64,000 bases of DNA, taken from NCBI RefSeq assembly GCF_014042365.1, contig NZ_JACEZS010000025.1, forward strand, positions 17,631-81,630, written 5' to 3'. Numbering within the stretch: position 1 is the first letter of the stretch; each line of letters begins with the position of its first letter. This DNA comes from Rugamonas fusca. Lineage in GTDB: Bacteria > Pseudomonadota > Gammaproteobacteria > Burkholderiales > Burkholderiaceae_D. Shown here in pieces: positions 32,021-41,483 of the stretch. Position numbers and translations under genes: made by a program. The notes under the pieces are model-generated. The model was not told the DNA's origin and ran no database searches. It worked only from the letters and a program-made list of their open reading frames with translations.

Positions 32021-33379
32021 ATGAATCCAGCTGGCCCGAGCTTTGCCGTGCGGCGCGACGCCGCCATTCTGATCGTGGACGATGCGCCGGACAACCTGGG
32101 CACGCTGCGCAAGATGATGGTGCAACAGGGTTACCAGACCTTTGTCGCCACCTCCGGCGAACGGGCGCTGCAGATCGCGCGCCGGGTGCATCCGGACCTG
32201 ATCCTGCTGGATGTGGTCATGCCCGGCATGGACGGTTTCGAGACCTGCCGCCAGCTCAAGAGCCATGCGGCCACCCAGCGCATTCCCGTCATCTTCATGA
32301 GCGCGCGCACGGAGACCGAAGACGTGGTGGCCGGCTTCGACATCGGCGCCGTGGACTACATCGGCAAGCCGCTGCGCATGGCCGAAGTGTGCGCCCGCGT
32401 GCGCACCCAGCTGCAAATCCGCAGCAACAGCGAGAACCAGGAAGAGCAGGCCGAGCGCCTGCGCACCATCGTCAACAACATGGCCGAAGGTTTGCTGATC
32501 ATCGAGTCGGACGGCCGCATCCAGTTCACCAACCCGGCCTGCGACAAGTACCTGGGCTACCAGGAGAACGAACTGGCCGGGCGCTCCATCACCGAGCTGC
32601 TCAACCCCATGGTGGCGCAGGAATACCTGGACTACTTCGAGCGCTACGCGGCAGCGCCGCAGACGGCCCACAACCACGGCACGCGCGAGGTGATCATCCG
32701 CCACCGCAACGGCAGCTCCGTGTGCATGGACCTCACGCTCACGCCCATGTACCTGCGCCAGCCGCTGTTCATCGGCCTGCTGCACGACATCACCCACCAC
32801 AAGCAGTCCGAGGATGCGCTGCAGCGTGCGGCCATGGTCGATCCGCTGACCATGATCGCCAACCGCCGCCACTTCGACGCCTTCCTGGAAAAGGAATGGC
32901 AGCGCGCCCTGCGCAGCGGCATGCCGCTGTCGCTGGTGGTGCTGGACGTGGACCACTTCAAGCTGTACAACGACACGCTGGGCCATCCGGCCGGCGACGC
33001 CTGCCTGCAGCAGGTGGCGCAAGCCATCGCCTCGCACGCGCTGCGCCCGACCGACCTGGCGGCCCGCTACGGCGGCGAGGAATTCGTGCTGCTGTTCGCG
33101 GAAACGGACGCCGACTCGGCCTACCTGCTGGCCGAGTCGATCCGGGCCCACGTGGAGTCGCTGCAACTGCCCCACCCCCGCTCGCCCACGTCGCCGTGGA
33201 TCACGGTCAGCATCGGCGTGTCGACCATCCAGCCCCACCAGCTCGACAGCACGGAATCGCTGTTCGTGGCGGCCGACCGCGTCATGTACGTGGCCAAGGA
33301 AAGTGGCCGCAACCAGGTGCAGGCCACCCTGCCCGGCAACGCGGCCATGGATGCCATCAAGGCGCTCACTTCGCGCTGA
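32021..33379 (+). CDS. Response regulator with PAS and GGDEF domains (diguanylate cyclase)
   Basis: A 452-residue protein. It has a receiver domain (about 12-130) with LIVDDAPDN and phospho-acceptor in LILLDVVMPGMDG, a short coiled coil, a PAS domain (about 155-270) and a GGDEF domain (about 285-445). The active motif is GGEEF, preceded five residues earlier by RPTD, which matches the RxxD inhibitory site. It should make cyclic-di-GMP on phosphorylation and be subject to product inhibition. No cognate histidine kinase is adjacent. Its start at 32021 (MNPAGPSFAVRRDA) fits the receiver boundary. It is convergent with the FGGY kinase gene, 12 bases away. Confidence 0.93.
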   Translation: MNPAGPSFAVRRDAAILIVDDAPDNLGTLRKMMVQQGYQTFVATSGERALQIARRVHPDLILLDVVMPGMDGFETCRQLKSHAATQRIPVIFMSARTETEDVVAGFDIGAVDYIGKPLRMAEVCARVRTQLQIRSNSENQEEQAERLRTIVNNMAEGLLIIESDGRIQFTNPACDKYLGYQENELAGRSITELLNPMVAQEYLDYFERYAAAPQTAHNHGTREVIIRHRNGSSVCMDLTLTPMYLRQPLFIGLLHDITHHKQSEDALQRAAMVDPLTMIANRRHFDAFLEKEWQRALRSGMPLSLVVLDVDHFKLYNDTLGHPAGDACLQQVAQAIASHALRPTDLAARYGGEEFVLLFAETDADSAYLLAESIRAHVESLQLPHPRSPTSPWITVSIGVSTIQPHQLDSTESLFVAADRVMYVAKESGRNQVQATLPGNAAMDAIKALTSR

Positions 33380-33391
33380 GCGCCCGCCCGC

Positions 33392-34954
33392 TCAAAGCTG
33401 CTCCGGATAACCCGTGATGTCGGCGATCTCGGCGTACATGGGCTGCAGCCGCTCGTACATCTTCAGGTAGACGCGCCGGTACAGCCGGTCGTACATCTTC
33501 TGGTTAGCGGCAATCGGCTGGAACACGCGGCCCGTGCGCGTCATGGCGCGGATGGCGGTATCAAAGTCCGCATGCAGCCCCAGGCCGGCCGCGATCGCGA
33601 TGGCCGCGCCCAGGCCCGAGGTTTCATACACGTGCGCGCGCGCGGCGGGCAAGCCAAAGATATCGGCCGTCAGCTGCATCGCCGCATCGCTCTGCGAGCC
33701 ACCGCCTGCCACGCGCAGCTCCGTCACGGCCACACCGCTGCGCTTCTCGATGCGCTCCTTGCCTTCGCGTAGCGCGTAAGCCAGCCCTTCGAGGATGGCG
33801 CGGTACATGTGGGCGCGCGTGTGCACGTCGCCAAAGCCGATCATGGCGCCCTTGGCTTCCGGCCCCGGCACCCGGATGCCGGGACTCCAGTACGGTTGCA
33901 GCATCAGGCCCATGGAACCGGGCGGCACCTGCTCGACCAGCTGGTCGAACATGGCTTCGGGCGCCGTGCCCCGCTCGCTGGCCGTGGCCTGCTCCAGGTG
34001 GCCAAACTGCTCCTTGAACCAGTTCACCATCCAGTAGCCGCGGAAGATCTGCACTTCCGTGCTGTAGGCGCCCGGAATGGCGGCCGGATACGGCGGGATG
34101 AACGGCGTGACCTCCACGTATTTTTTGGTGGTGGTGTTGATGGTGGCCGTGGTGCCGTAACTGAGGCAGCCGATGTGCGGCGCCAGGCCGCCGGCGCCGA
34201 TCACCTCGCACGCCTTGTCGGCGGCGGCGGCCACCAGCGGCGTGCCGGCCGGGATGCCGGTGGCCTCGGCGGCGGCGGCCGTGATGGCGCCGATCACCGT
34301 GCCCGGCTCCACCAGTTCCGGCAGCATGTCCGGCTTGATGGCCAGCGCCTGCCATTTCCAGTCACGCTTGCCGGCCCACTTGTGGCCCTTGTAGTCGAAC
34401 GGCAGGTAGGCCACCTGCGAACCGATGGAATCGACCATGCGCCCGCACAGGCGATAGTTGAGAAAGCCCGACAGCAGCAGGAACTTGTCGGTTTTGGCCC
34501 AGATGTCGGGCTGGTGGGCGGCGATCCAGTTGATCTCCGCTTCGCGCCGGAAGTATTCGATGGTACTGCTCACGCCAGCCACCTTGAAGGCCGTGCGCCA
34601 CAAGGCGTTCAGCGGCGGCACCTGTTCCGTGCGGCGCTGGTCCAGCCAGGTGATGGCCGGGCGCAGCGGGTTGCCGTCGCGGTCCAGGTTGATGACGGTG
34701 CCACGCTGGGTGGTGACGGCAACGCCCTTGACGGCGGACTTGGGGATATCCGTTTCCGCCCACAGCCGCTGGCAGGCCACGCACACGGCCTTCCAGTAGC
34801 CGTCCGCGCTGTGCTCGGCCCAGCCGGGATTGTCCGAGAAATACGGCTGCAAATGCACCTGGGTCTTGGCCGCCAGGTTGCCGCGCAAATCGAACAGCAG
34901 CGCGCGCACGCTCTGGGTGCCGTTGTCGATGGAGAGAAGATATTGTTCGGCCAT
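33392..34954 (-). CDS. FGGY-family carbohydrate kinase
   Basis: A 520-residue two-domain sugar/polyol kinase. LLSIDNGTQSVRALLFDLRG at the N-terminus is the phosphate-1 loop. Later SYGTTATINTTT and ELRVAGGGSQSDAAMQLTAD are the second phosphate and adenosine motifs. The start at 34954 (MAEQYLLSIDNG) matches the family. The 14-base spacing from glpD suggests co-transcription. The substrate may be glycerol or a related polyol, given the GlpD and alkyl-DHAP-synthase-like partners, but it is not a standard GlpK and the specificity is open. Confidence 0.88.
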   Translation of the reverse strand: MAEQYLLSIDNGTQSVRALLFDLRGNLAAKTQVHLQPYFSDNPGWAEHSADGYWKAVCVACQRLWAETDIPKSAVKGVAVTTQRGTVINLDRDGNPLRPAITWLDQRRTEQVPPLNALWRTAFKVAGVSSTIEYFRREAEINWIAAHQPDIWAKTDKFLLLSGFLNYRLCGRMVDSIGSQVAYLPFDYKGHKWAGKRDWKWQALAIKPDMLPELVEPGTVIGAITAAAAEATGIPAGTPLVAAAADKACEVIGAGGLAPHIGCLSYGTTATINTTTKKYVEVTPFIPPYPAAIPGAYSTEVQIFRGYWMVNWFKEQFGHLEQATASERGTAPEAMFDQLVEQVPPGSMGLMLQPYWSPGIRVPGPEAKGAMIGFGDVHTRAHMYRAILEGLAYALREGKERIEKRSGVAVTELRVAGGGSQSDAAMQLTADIFGLPAARAHVYETSGLGAAIAIAAGLGLHADFDTAIRAMTRTGRVFQPIAANQKMYDRLYRRVYLKMYERLQPMYAEIADITGYPEQL

Positions 34955-34968
34955 ATCGTCTGATTGTT

Positions 34969-36585
34969 TTAGTTGTTCTCGTTGCTCATGGCGCGTTGCG
35001 CCGGCAGGCTGTAATGGGCAGCCCATAATGCCAGATAGGCGCGCTGTTCGTCATCCCAGCGCTGGTCGCTCCAGCCCAGTTCCGGCTGGCAGATGGCGCG
35101 CACGCGCGGCAGTATCTCCACGCCGCCGCCGCGCAACTGGATGCCGATGCGGCTGCGGCGCAGCAGCAGATCGTCCAGCTTCTGCACCGATTCGCAGCGG
35201 GCCGCCCAGCGCAGTTGGACCCACAGCGTTTCCGTTCCCGGTATGGTGGCCAGTTCGCCCGGCTGGGCCGCATCCACCAGCGCTTGCGCCTGGGCGCCGT
35301 AACGTCCTTGCAGGCGTGCGGCCTGCATGACGGACAGTCGGCGGTCGTAGCGCAGCGGCGCGGCCGGATCGAAGATGGGACGCGGTTCGAGCTTGTCGCG
35401 CCAGTCCGGCAGCAGCGTGGCGGCCTTGCGCAGCGCGTCGAGCGCGATCACGCGGAAGGTGGTCATCTTGCCGCCAGTGACGGTCAACAGGCCATCTTCC
35501 AGCCATAACGCATGGTCGCGCCCTTCCTTGGACGGATCGCTCTTGCCGCTGTCAATCACGGGACGCACGCCCGCGTAGCTGGCCAGGATGTCGCCCTCGT
35601 TCAATCCCAGTTGCGGGAACTGGTCGTGCAGCGCCGCCATCAGGTAATCGACTTCACCCCGCGTGATGGCGGCCTCGCGCGCCATGTCGCCCTTGTGGTC
35701 CACGTCCGTGGTGCCCACCAGCGTTACGCCCTCCCAGGGGAAGGCGAACACGGGGCGGCCATCGGCCGGATGCATCAGGCTCACGGCCTGCGCCAGCGGC
35801 AACCGCCAAGCCGGCAGCACCAGGTGGCTGCCGCGCAGTGGCCGCAGCCGGGGCGCCGCCCCGCCCTGGGCCCGCAAGCCGTCGGCCCAGGCGCCGGTGG
35901 CGCTGATGACGAGGCGCGCGCGCACTTCGTGCGACTGTCCCGTCACGCCATCGCGCACCTTCGCGCCGCACACCTTGCCGCCGTTGTCCGCTGAACGCAG
36001 CAGCGATTCCACCGCCATGTAGTTGAGCGCCACACCACCATGCTGCTGCGCCTCGCGCAGCACGCGCAGCACCAGGCGCGCGTCGTCGGTCTTGGCGTCC
36101 GTGTAGCACATGCCGCCCTGCAGGCCGGCGTTGGCGATGTTGGGCGCCAGCGCCAGGAAATCGTCATGGCCAAAATAGTGGCGCGCACGCTGGCCCGCCA
36201 TCAGGTCGTAGATGGCCAGGCCGAGCAGGAACATGCGCCGGCCCGGCTTGCGCCCCTGGTAATCGCCGAACGCGAAGCTTTGCGGCTCCACCAGGCCGGC
36301 CGCGTCGCGCAGCAACTGCTGGCGCTCGTGCACGGATTCGCGCGTGAGGCCGAACTTGCCCTCCTTCAGGTAGCGCAGGCCGCCGTGCACCAGCTTGGAC
36401 GAGCGGCTCGACGTGCCCCACGCGAAGTCGCGCTGCTCCACCAGCAGCGTCTTCAAGCCGCGCCGCGCCGCTTCCAGCAGGATGCCGGCGCCCGTGATGC
36501 CACCGCCGATCACGACCAGGTCCCAGTCGCGCGCCAGCAGTTGCGCGGCGCCGCCACGGCCACCGCTGTTCCAGTGGGCGCTCAT
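34969..36585 (-). CDS. glpD: FAD-dependent glycerol-3-phosphate dehydrogenase family protein (GlpD-like)
   Basis: A 538-residue flavoenzyme. The FAD-binding motif DLVVIGGGITGAGILLEAARRG begins near residue 23, and TSSRSSKLVHGGLRYL is characteristic of GlpD. The C-terminal domain is full length. It oxidises glycerol-3-phosphate (or a close analogue) to the ketone, passing electrons to quinone at the membrane. The ATG at 36585 overlaps the stop of the preceding flavoprotein gene by 4 bases (ATGA), indicating translational coupling. I use the glpD name for the family. The operon context suggests it may not be the main glycerol-catabolic copy. Confidence 0.88.
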   Translation of the reverse strand: MSAHWNSGGRGGAAQLLARDWDLVVIGGGITGAGILLEAARRGLKTLLVEQRDFAWGTSSRSSKLVHGGLRYLKEGKFGLTRESVHERQQLLRDAAGLVEPQSFAFGDYQGRKPGRRMFLLGLAIYDLMAGQRARHYFGHDDFLALAPNIANAGLQGGMCYTDAKTDDARLVLRVLREAQQHGGVALNYMAVESLLRSADNGGKVCGAKVRDGVTGQSHEVRARLVISATGAWADGLRAQGGAAPRLRPLRGSHLVLPAWRLPLAQAVSLMHPADGRPVFAFPWEGVTLVGTTDVDHKGDMAREAAITRGEVDYLMAALHDQFPQLGLNEGDILASYAGVRPVIDSGKSDPSKEGRDHALWLEDGLLTVTGGKMTTFRVIALDALRKAATLLPDWRDKLEPRPIFDPAAPLRYDRRLSVMQAARLQGRYGAQAQALVDAAQPGELATIPGTETLWVQLRWAARCESVQKLDDLLLRRSRIGIQLRGGGVEILPRVRAICQPELGWSDQRWDDEQRAYLALWAAHYSLPAQRAMSNENN

Positions 36586-38192
36586 GACGGCACGGCCTCG
36601 GACGGCAGCAGCTTGCCGGGGTTCATGATCTGCTGCGGGTCGAAGTGGCGGAACAGCGCCTGCATGGCGCTCAGGCCCAGCTCTCCTTTTTCCGCCGGCA
36701 GGTAAGGCGCGTGATCGCTGCCCACGCCGTGCTGGTGGCTGATGGTGCCGCCATTGGCCACGATGGCCTGGCTGGCGGCCTGCTTGAGCGTACGCCAGCG
36801 GGCCAGGTCCTGCTCGAAATTGCCAGCCAGCCGGTAGACGAAGGTGGTGTACACGCTGGCGCCCTGCGCGTACAGGTGCGACAGGTGAGTGTAGGTGTGC
36901 ACCTTCTCGCCGTGCTGGCCCAGCGCCGCCGTGGCGGCCGCCTCCACGGCCTGCATCATGCCGGCCACGCGCGGCCAGTCGACGGCCGTTTCCACCGTGT
37001 CGATGGCGTAGCCGTGCTGCCAGGCCGCGTTGCGCAGGTAGACGTTGCGGAAGCGGTTCTGCTTCCACTTGTCGCCCATGTAGCGGCCGATGTGCACGCC
37101 GCCGCGCGCGCGCGTGAGGGCCAGCGCGTCCTTCAGGGCCGCCCTGGCGGCGGCCTTGCGACCGCTCACGCCTATCATCAGCATGCACTTGCCTTCGCCG
37201 CAGCCGCGCAGGCGCAGCCACGTTTCCAGCGCCCCGATCAGGGTCTGGTGGCCGGCCAGCGCCAGCATGGTCACCGTCTCGAGCGGATTGGACAGGCGCA
37301 GCATGGACAGCGACAGGCCGGCCTGCACCACGGCGCGCACGGCCTGTTCGGCCTGGTCCCAATTGGGGAAGAACACGGCATGGAACGATTCATATTCGGG
37401 CAGCGGCGTCACGCGCACGGTCGCTTCCGTCAGGATGCCGAGCCGCCCCTCGGATCCGAGCACTACTTCGCGCAAATCAGTGCCGGCGGCCGAGGCGGGG
37501 AACGTGGGAATATCGAGCGTGCCGGCCGGCGTTTCCACCTTGCCGCCCCTGAACATCTGCTCGATGCGGCCATAGCGCAACGATTGCTGGCCGGACGAAC
37601 GGGTGACCACCCAGCCGCCCAGCGTCGAGTATTCGAACGACTGGGGGAAATGGCCCAGCGTGTAGCCGTGGGCGCGCAGTTGCGCCTCCAGGTCCGGGCC
37701 GAACACGCCGGCGCCGAAGGTGGCCAGCTGCGACTGGGTGTCGAGGCTAAGCAGGTTGCGCAGGCGGGTCAGGTTCACGGCCAGCACGGGACGCGGGCCG
37801 CCAGGCGCCGTCAGGTGGCCGGCCACGCTGGTGCCGCCGCCCTGTGGAATCAGCGCCACATGGTGTTCGGCCGCGTAGTCCAGCAATTCACGCACCTGTT
37901 CCGGGCTGTCCGGATAGGCCACGCCGTCGGGCGCAGTGTCGATGGCACCGTAGCGCAGGCGCAGCCAGTCCGGCAGGCTCTGGCCCAGCGCGTTGCGCAA
38001 GCGGACGGCCGGCGCCGTGTCGATCAGGCGATGCGGCGCCAGCCGCGACGGGCGCAACTGCCCGCATGCCGTCTCGAAGGCGGCGTCCGGGAATGGCGTG
38101 CCGCTCCCGATGCGCTGCGCCAGGAAGCCCAGCGCATCCTCGCCCAGCGCGAATTCTATGGTGTCGTCACCCCAACCGTTCCAGCGTCTCAT
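36582..38192 (-). CDS. FAD-binding oxidase, alkyldihydroxyacetonephosphate-synthase-like
   Basis: A 536-residue VAO/FAD_binding_4 flavoprotein. RRWNGWGDDTIEFAL at the start and RPSRLAPHRLIDTAPAVR recall alkyl-DHAP synthase. The PP-loop region reads VALIPQGGGTSVAGHL at about residue 115. The late IGRYMGDKWKQNRFRNVYLRN and the closing ISHQHGVGSDHAPYLPAEKG carry the histidines expected near the flavin. Alkyl-DHAP synthase makes ether lipids. Bacterial relatives also include glycolate-oxidase-type enzymes. It is first in an operon with glpD and an FGGY kinase and divergent from an AraC regulator. Confidence 0.85.
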   Translation of the reverse strand: MRRWNGWGDDTIEFALGEDALGFLAQRIGSGTPFPDAAFETACGQLRPSRLAPHRLIDTAPAVRLRNALGQSLPDWLRLRYGAIDTAPDGVAYPDSPEQVRELLDYAAEHHVALIPQGGGTSVAGHLTAPGGPRPVLAVNLTRLRNLLSLDTQSQLATFGAGVFGPDLEAQLRAHGYTLGHFPQSFEYSTLGGWVVTRSSGQQSLRYGRIEQMFRGGKVETPAGTLDIPTFPASAAGTDLREVVLGSEGRLGILTEATVRVTPLPEYESFHAVFFPNWDQAEQAVRAVVQAGLSLSMLRLSNPLETVTMLALAGHQTLIGALETWLRLRGCGEGKCMLMIGVSGRKAAARAALKDALALTRARGGVHIGRYMGDKWKQNRFRNVYLRNAAWQHGYAIDTVETAVDWPRVAGMMQAVEAAATAALGQHGEKVHTYTHLSHLYAQGASVYTTFVYRLAGNFEQDLARWRTLKQAASQAIVANGGTISHQHGVGSDHAPYLPAEKGELGLSAMQALFRHFDPQQIMNPGKLLPSEAVPS

Positions 38193-38324
38193 CGTTTTCC
38201 TGTCCTCGTTGCGGCGCGCTTGCAGCAGTTGTTATACTGGCGCGCACCTGGCTAATCATGGCAGCAGAATAAGACAGAACCCACACAAGGTATTGCGTAT
38301 TCATGACATCCGCATTGTTCGATC

Positions 38325-39374
38325 ATGCCAAGCCCCACGCCTGACGCGCGCACCCCGCATGGCGCCCGCGTGGCCGGCTCCTACCTGCAGCCCTTGCTGG
38401 AGGCGGCCGCCGCGCGCGGCGTGCAGCCGGCCGCACTGGAACGGGCCGCCGGCCTGCCCGCCGGCGCCCTGAGCCCGTTGCCCGAGTCGCTGGCGGCCGA
38501 CGATTACGTGCGCCTGCTCGACGTGGGCGCCGAACTGGCCGGCGATCCCCACTTCGGGCTGCACGTGGGCGAACGCTTCAAGCTGGGTACCTACAACGTG
38601 TATGGGCTGATCCTGCTCAGTTGCCGCGACTTCGGCCAGGCCTTCGAACAGACCATGCGCTACGAGCAGCTGGCGCATGACCTGGGCCGCTCGTCCCTGC
38701 GCGTGAACGACGGCATGGCCCATTACACCTGGCATTGCCATTACGGGCCGGGCCGGCGCCACCTGATCGACAGCGTGTTTGCCGGCATCCGCGTGTTCGG
38801 CAACTGGCTGGCCGGGATGCCGCTGCCACCCGCCGAACTGGCGCTCACCCACGATGGCGGCGATCCGGCCGATCACGCTGAATACCTGCGGCTGTTCGGC
38901 GCCCTGCCCCGCTTCAACGCGCCGGCCAACACGGCCAGCTTCGACGCCCAGTTGCTGGCCTGGCCCGTGCCCAACGCGGACACGGGCCTGTATCCCGTGC
39001 TGCAACAGCACGCCGAACAGCTGCTGCAATCGCGGGCGCGGGCCGGGGCCGATGCCAGGGCCGAAATCAGCCAGCAAGTCCACGAGGCCATCGTGCGCAA
39101 CCTGGCCCAGGGCCAGGTGCGGCTGGCCTCCATCGCCGACGAGCTGAAACTGTCGCCGCGCACGCTGCAGCGCAAGCTCAGCGACGCCGGCGCCACCTTC
39201 CAGCAGGTGCTGGACCAGGCCCGCTTCGCGCTGGCGCGCGATTACCTGCGCCAGCCGGAACTGAGCCTGGTCGATATCGCGTTCTTGCTGGGCTACCAGG
39301 AGCAAAGCGCATTCAACCACGCCTTCAAGGAGTGGTCGGGCATGAACCCCGGCGCGTTCCGCGAGCGCGGCTAA
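38325..39374 (+). CDS. AraC-family transcriptional regulator
   Basis: A 349-residue regulator with an N-terminal ligand-binding domain of the arabinose-binding type (about 20-200) and a C-terminal double helix-turn-helix (about 245-345). The HTH signatures are VRLASIADELKLSPRTLQRKLSDAG and SLVDIAFLLGYQEQSAFNHAFKEWSG. It is divergent from the flavoprotein-glpD-FGGY operon, with 132 bases between starts, and is its likely activator. A small direct or inverted site could not be identified with confidence in the spacer. Confidence 0.92.
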   Translation: MPSPTPDARTPHGARVAGSYLQPLLEAAAARGVQPAALERAAGLPAGALSPLPESLAADDYVRLLDVGAELAGDPHFGLHVGERFKLGTYNVYGLILLSCRDFGQAFEQTMRYEQLAHDLGRSSLRVNDGMAHYTWHCHYGPGRRHLIDSVFAGIRVFGNWLAGMPLPPAELALTHDGGDPADHAEYLRLFGALPRFNAPANTASFDAQLLAWPVPNADTGLYPVLQQHAEQLLQSRARAGADARAEISQQVHEAIVRNLAQGQVRLASIADELKLSPRTLQRKLSDAGATFQQVLDQARFALARDYLRQPELSLVDIAFLLGYQEQSAFNHAFKEWSGMNPGAFRERG

Positions 39375-39469
39375 GAAGTCATTTCACAAAGGCCCATGGC
39401 GTCATTGTGACCCCTTGCCGTGCAAGCGCACCGTCTTCGGCGCCACGCCTGGCCATGGTCATTTTGAAA

Positions 39470-39907
39470 TCAGGTGGTGCTGCCGCGTACCCGGATGAAG
39501 GGGCCGATGCAACTGTTCATGTCGCGCTCAAAGCACATGAGGAACAGGTCACCGCTGGGGTGGAACAGGATGTAGCTGGTGGCCACGTGGCCCACTTCCG
39601 TCACCTCGCCCGAACAATCGGGCTTGCCGTTGTCTTTCACAATGGTGTCCACGTGCTTGTAGAAGCCCAGCGTGTCGGGCTGGTCGGCCACCTCGAACGC
39701 CGATTCGGCCACCTCCTCGTTGCTCGTGACCAGGCTGCTGCCGTCGTCGTGGATATGATAGGTTTCGCTGCACGAGCCGTCGGCTAGCGTGATCTGCCAG
39801 GTGCCGATCAACGGATGGTCATGGCGCAGCGGCGCTGCCTGCCCGCCCGCGGCCGCCAGCGCGCACAGGGCCACGGCCACGCAACCGGGTATGATTTTCT
39901 TGAGCAT
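39470..39907 (-). CDS. Small secreted protein of unknown function
   Basis: A 145-residue protein with a clear signal peptide (MLKKIIPGCVAVALCALAAA, cleavage near GGQAA). The mature part begins HPLIGTWQITLADGSCSETYHI and is rich in beta-type and polar residues, with four cysteines that could form disulphides. The pattern GTWQ...DGSS recalls small lipocalin-like or DUF-type periplasmic proteins, but I do not recognise a named family. A GGAGG ribosome-binding site precedes the ATG. It lies between the AraC gene (convergent) and the P450 gene upstream on the same strand. Confidence 0.7.
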   Translation of the reverse strand: MLKKIIPGCVAVALCALAAAGGQAAPLRHDHPLIGTWQITLADGSCSETYHIHDDGSSLVTSNEEVAESAFEVADQPDTLGFYKHVDTIVKDNGKPDCSGEVTEVGHVATSYILFHPSGDLFLMCFERDMNSCIGPFIRVRGSTT

Positions 39908-39943
39908 AAGGGCCTCCGCTGGCGTCGACTTCCTGGCAATACC

Positions 39944-41449
39944 TTAGCCTAGCACTTTTTCACGATCAGGTCCCCCGCGCCAGCAGCGTGCCAGTAACTG
40001 CACGGGCAAGGCGCTGGGCGAATTGGTGAAGGTGAAGGTTTCCTCGGCCGGCGCGGCGCCGGGCACGGGGGCGATCGTGAAATGGCGCGCCAGCATGGAC
40101 ATCACCATCTTGATCTCGGCCATGGCCAGGTAACGGCCCGGGCAGAAACGGGGGCCGCCGCCGAACGGGAACAGCTTGCGGCCCGGATCATCGCCGCGTT
40201 CGCCCGCCCCGTCCAGCCAGCGCTGGGGCAAAAATTCGTCCGGGCGCACCAGCTCGCTGTCACGTTGCGCGGCCAGCCGCGTCATGGTGAAGATGACCGT
40301 GCCGGCCGGCACCGCCAGGTCGCCCAGCATCACGTCGCACGTCGGTTCCACGGCCAGGAACGGCGCCACCGGCTTGAGCCGCATGGCTTCGCGGGTGGCC
40401 GCGTCCACGTAATGGAGCTGCTCCAGCAGGCGGTAGTCGCGCAGCACAGGTTCGGCGCCCAGCACACGGTCCGCCTCGGCCGCCAAAGCGCCAGCGGCCG
40501 CCGGGTCGCGCGCCAGGAAGTCGATCAGCCAGGCCGTCGTGTTGGACGTGGTGTCCTCGCCCGCGAACACCATGGTGATGGCGTTGCCCACCGCGCCCGC
40601 GTCGGTAAAGCCGGAACCCGGTTCGTCGCAGGCGATCACCAGCGCTTCGAGCATGTTGGACGGCTTCTGACGCAGCGCCGGCTGCTGCGCCAGGCGCTTA
40701 CGGGTCTGGGCGATGAAGCCCATGACGGCCTGCTGGATGCGGGCGGCGGCCGCGTCAGCCTCGCGGTCGGGCGCGCGCTTGAGCAGCGGCACGCGCCAGT
40801 ACGGCAGCGCCGTCGTCAGGCGCCGGGCCACGCGGTTGAACAGGAATTCGATATCGCGCTGCAGCGGATTGTCCTCCAGTTCCAGCGTGTTGATGTCCTG
40901 GCCCATGGCCAGTCCTATCGTCACGTCCAGCGTGTAGGCCTTCAGGTCGCGCAGCACGTCGACCGGACGGCCGGCGGCGATGGCCGCGCTCCAGCGCCGT
41001 TGCAAACGTTCCGTCATCATGCTCAGGGTGGGGAAGAAACCGTGGATCACTTCCGGCGTCAGGGCCCGCATCACCAGCTTGCGCTGGCGGCGCCACTCGT
41101 CGCCCTCGGCCGTGAACAGGCCGCGCGTGCCCACCTCCTCCAGCATCTGCGCCGTGCGCGCGGAACGGCGCATGACGTCGGGCCGGTCGCGCAGCAGGCC
41201 GGCGATCACGTCGCGGTCCGAGGTGACGAGGAACTGCTTGCGCATGATCCTGAAGCGGTACAGGGTGCCATACTGGCGGCCCCAGTCCTCCAGCACCTGG
41301 TGGAATGGCCGCCGGTTGATGGCTGCGATCACGCCTGTGAACGGGCGCCCTTTCGGCCCCGGCAGGTCGGCGATGCGCCGCCGCGGCGCCGGTGGCGGCG
41401 CCAGTACGGCCGCGCCTTGTGCGATTTCCATGCTAGCCTTGTCCATCAT
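39944..41449 (-). CDS. Cytochrome P450
   Basis: A 501-residue haem monooxygenase. The haem ligand cysteine is in FGGGPRFCPGRYLAMAE near residue 435. The oxygen-binding helix is VFAGEDTTSNTTAWL and the ExxR pair is in TREAMRLKPVAP. There is no N-terminal membrane helix, so it is cytosolic or peripheral. Length and motifs resemble fatty-acid or broad-range hydroxylases rather than a biosynthetic P450 in a cluster. No ferredoxin or reductase gene is adjacent. A GGAGGAG site precedes the two adjacent ATG codons at 41449 and 41446. Confidence 0.93.
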   Translation of the reverse strand: MMDKASMEIAQGAAVLAPPPAPRRRIADLPGPKGRPFTGVIAAINRRPFHQVLEDWGRQYGTLYRFRIMRKQFLVTSDRDVIAGLLRDRPDVMRRSARTAQMLEEVGTRGLFTAEGDEWRRQRKLVMRALTPEVIHGFFPTLSMMTERLQRRWSAAIAAGRPVDVLRDLKAYTLDVTIGLAMGQDINTLELEDNPLQRDIEFLFNRVARRLTTALPYWRVPLLKRAPDREADAAAARIQQAVMGFIAQTRKRLAQQPALRQKPSNMLEALVIACDEPGSGFTDAGAVGNAITMVFAGEDTTSNTTAWLIDFLARDPAAAGALAAEADRVLGAEPVLRDYRLLEQLHYVDAATREAMRLKPVAPFLAVEPTCDVMLGDLAVPAGTVIFTMTRLAAQRDSELVRPDEFLPQRWLDGAGERGDDPGRKLFPFGGGPRFCPGRYLAMAEIKMVMSMLARHFTIAPVPGAAPAEETFTFTNSPSALPVQLLARCWRGGPDREKVLG

Positions 41450-41483
41450 GTCTCCTCCGGCGCCGGCATGGTGCCCGCCGGCG

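Noticed and set aside
34969..37362. One 797-codon frame covering glpD and beyond
   Set aside because: Its first 259 codons are an off-frame reading of the flavoprotein gene. The GlpD protein starts at 36585, as shown by the ATGA overlap and the family N-terminus.
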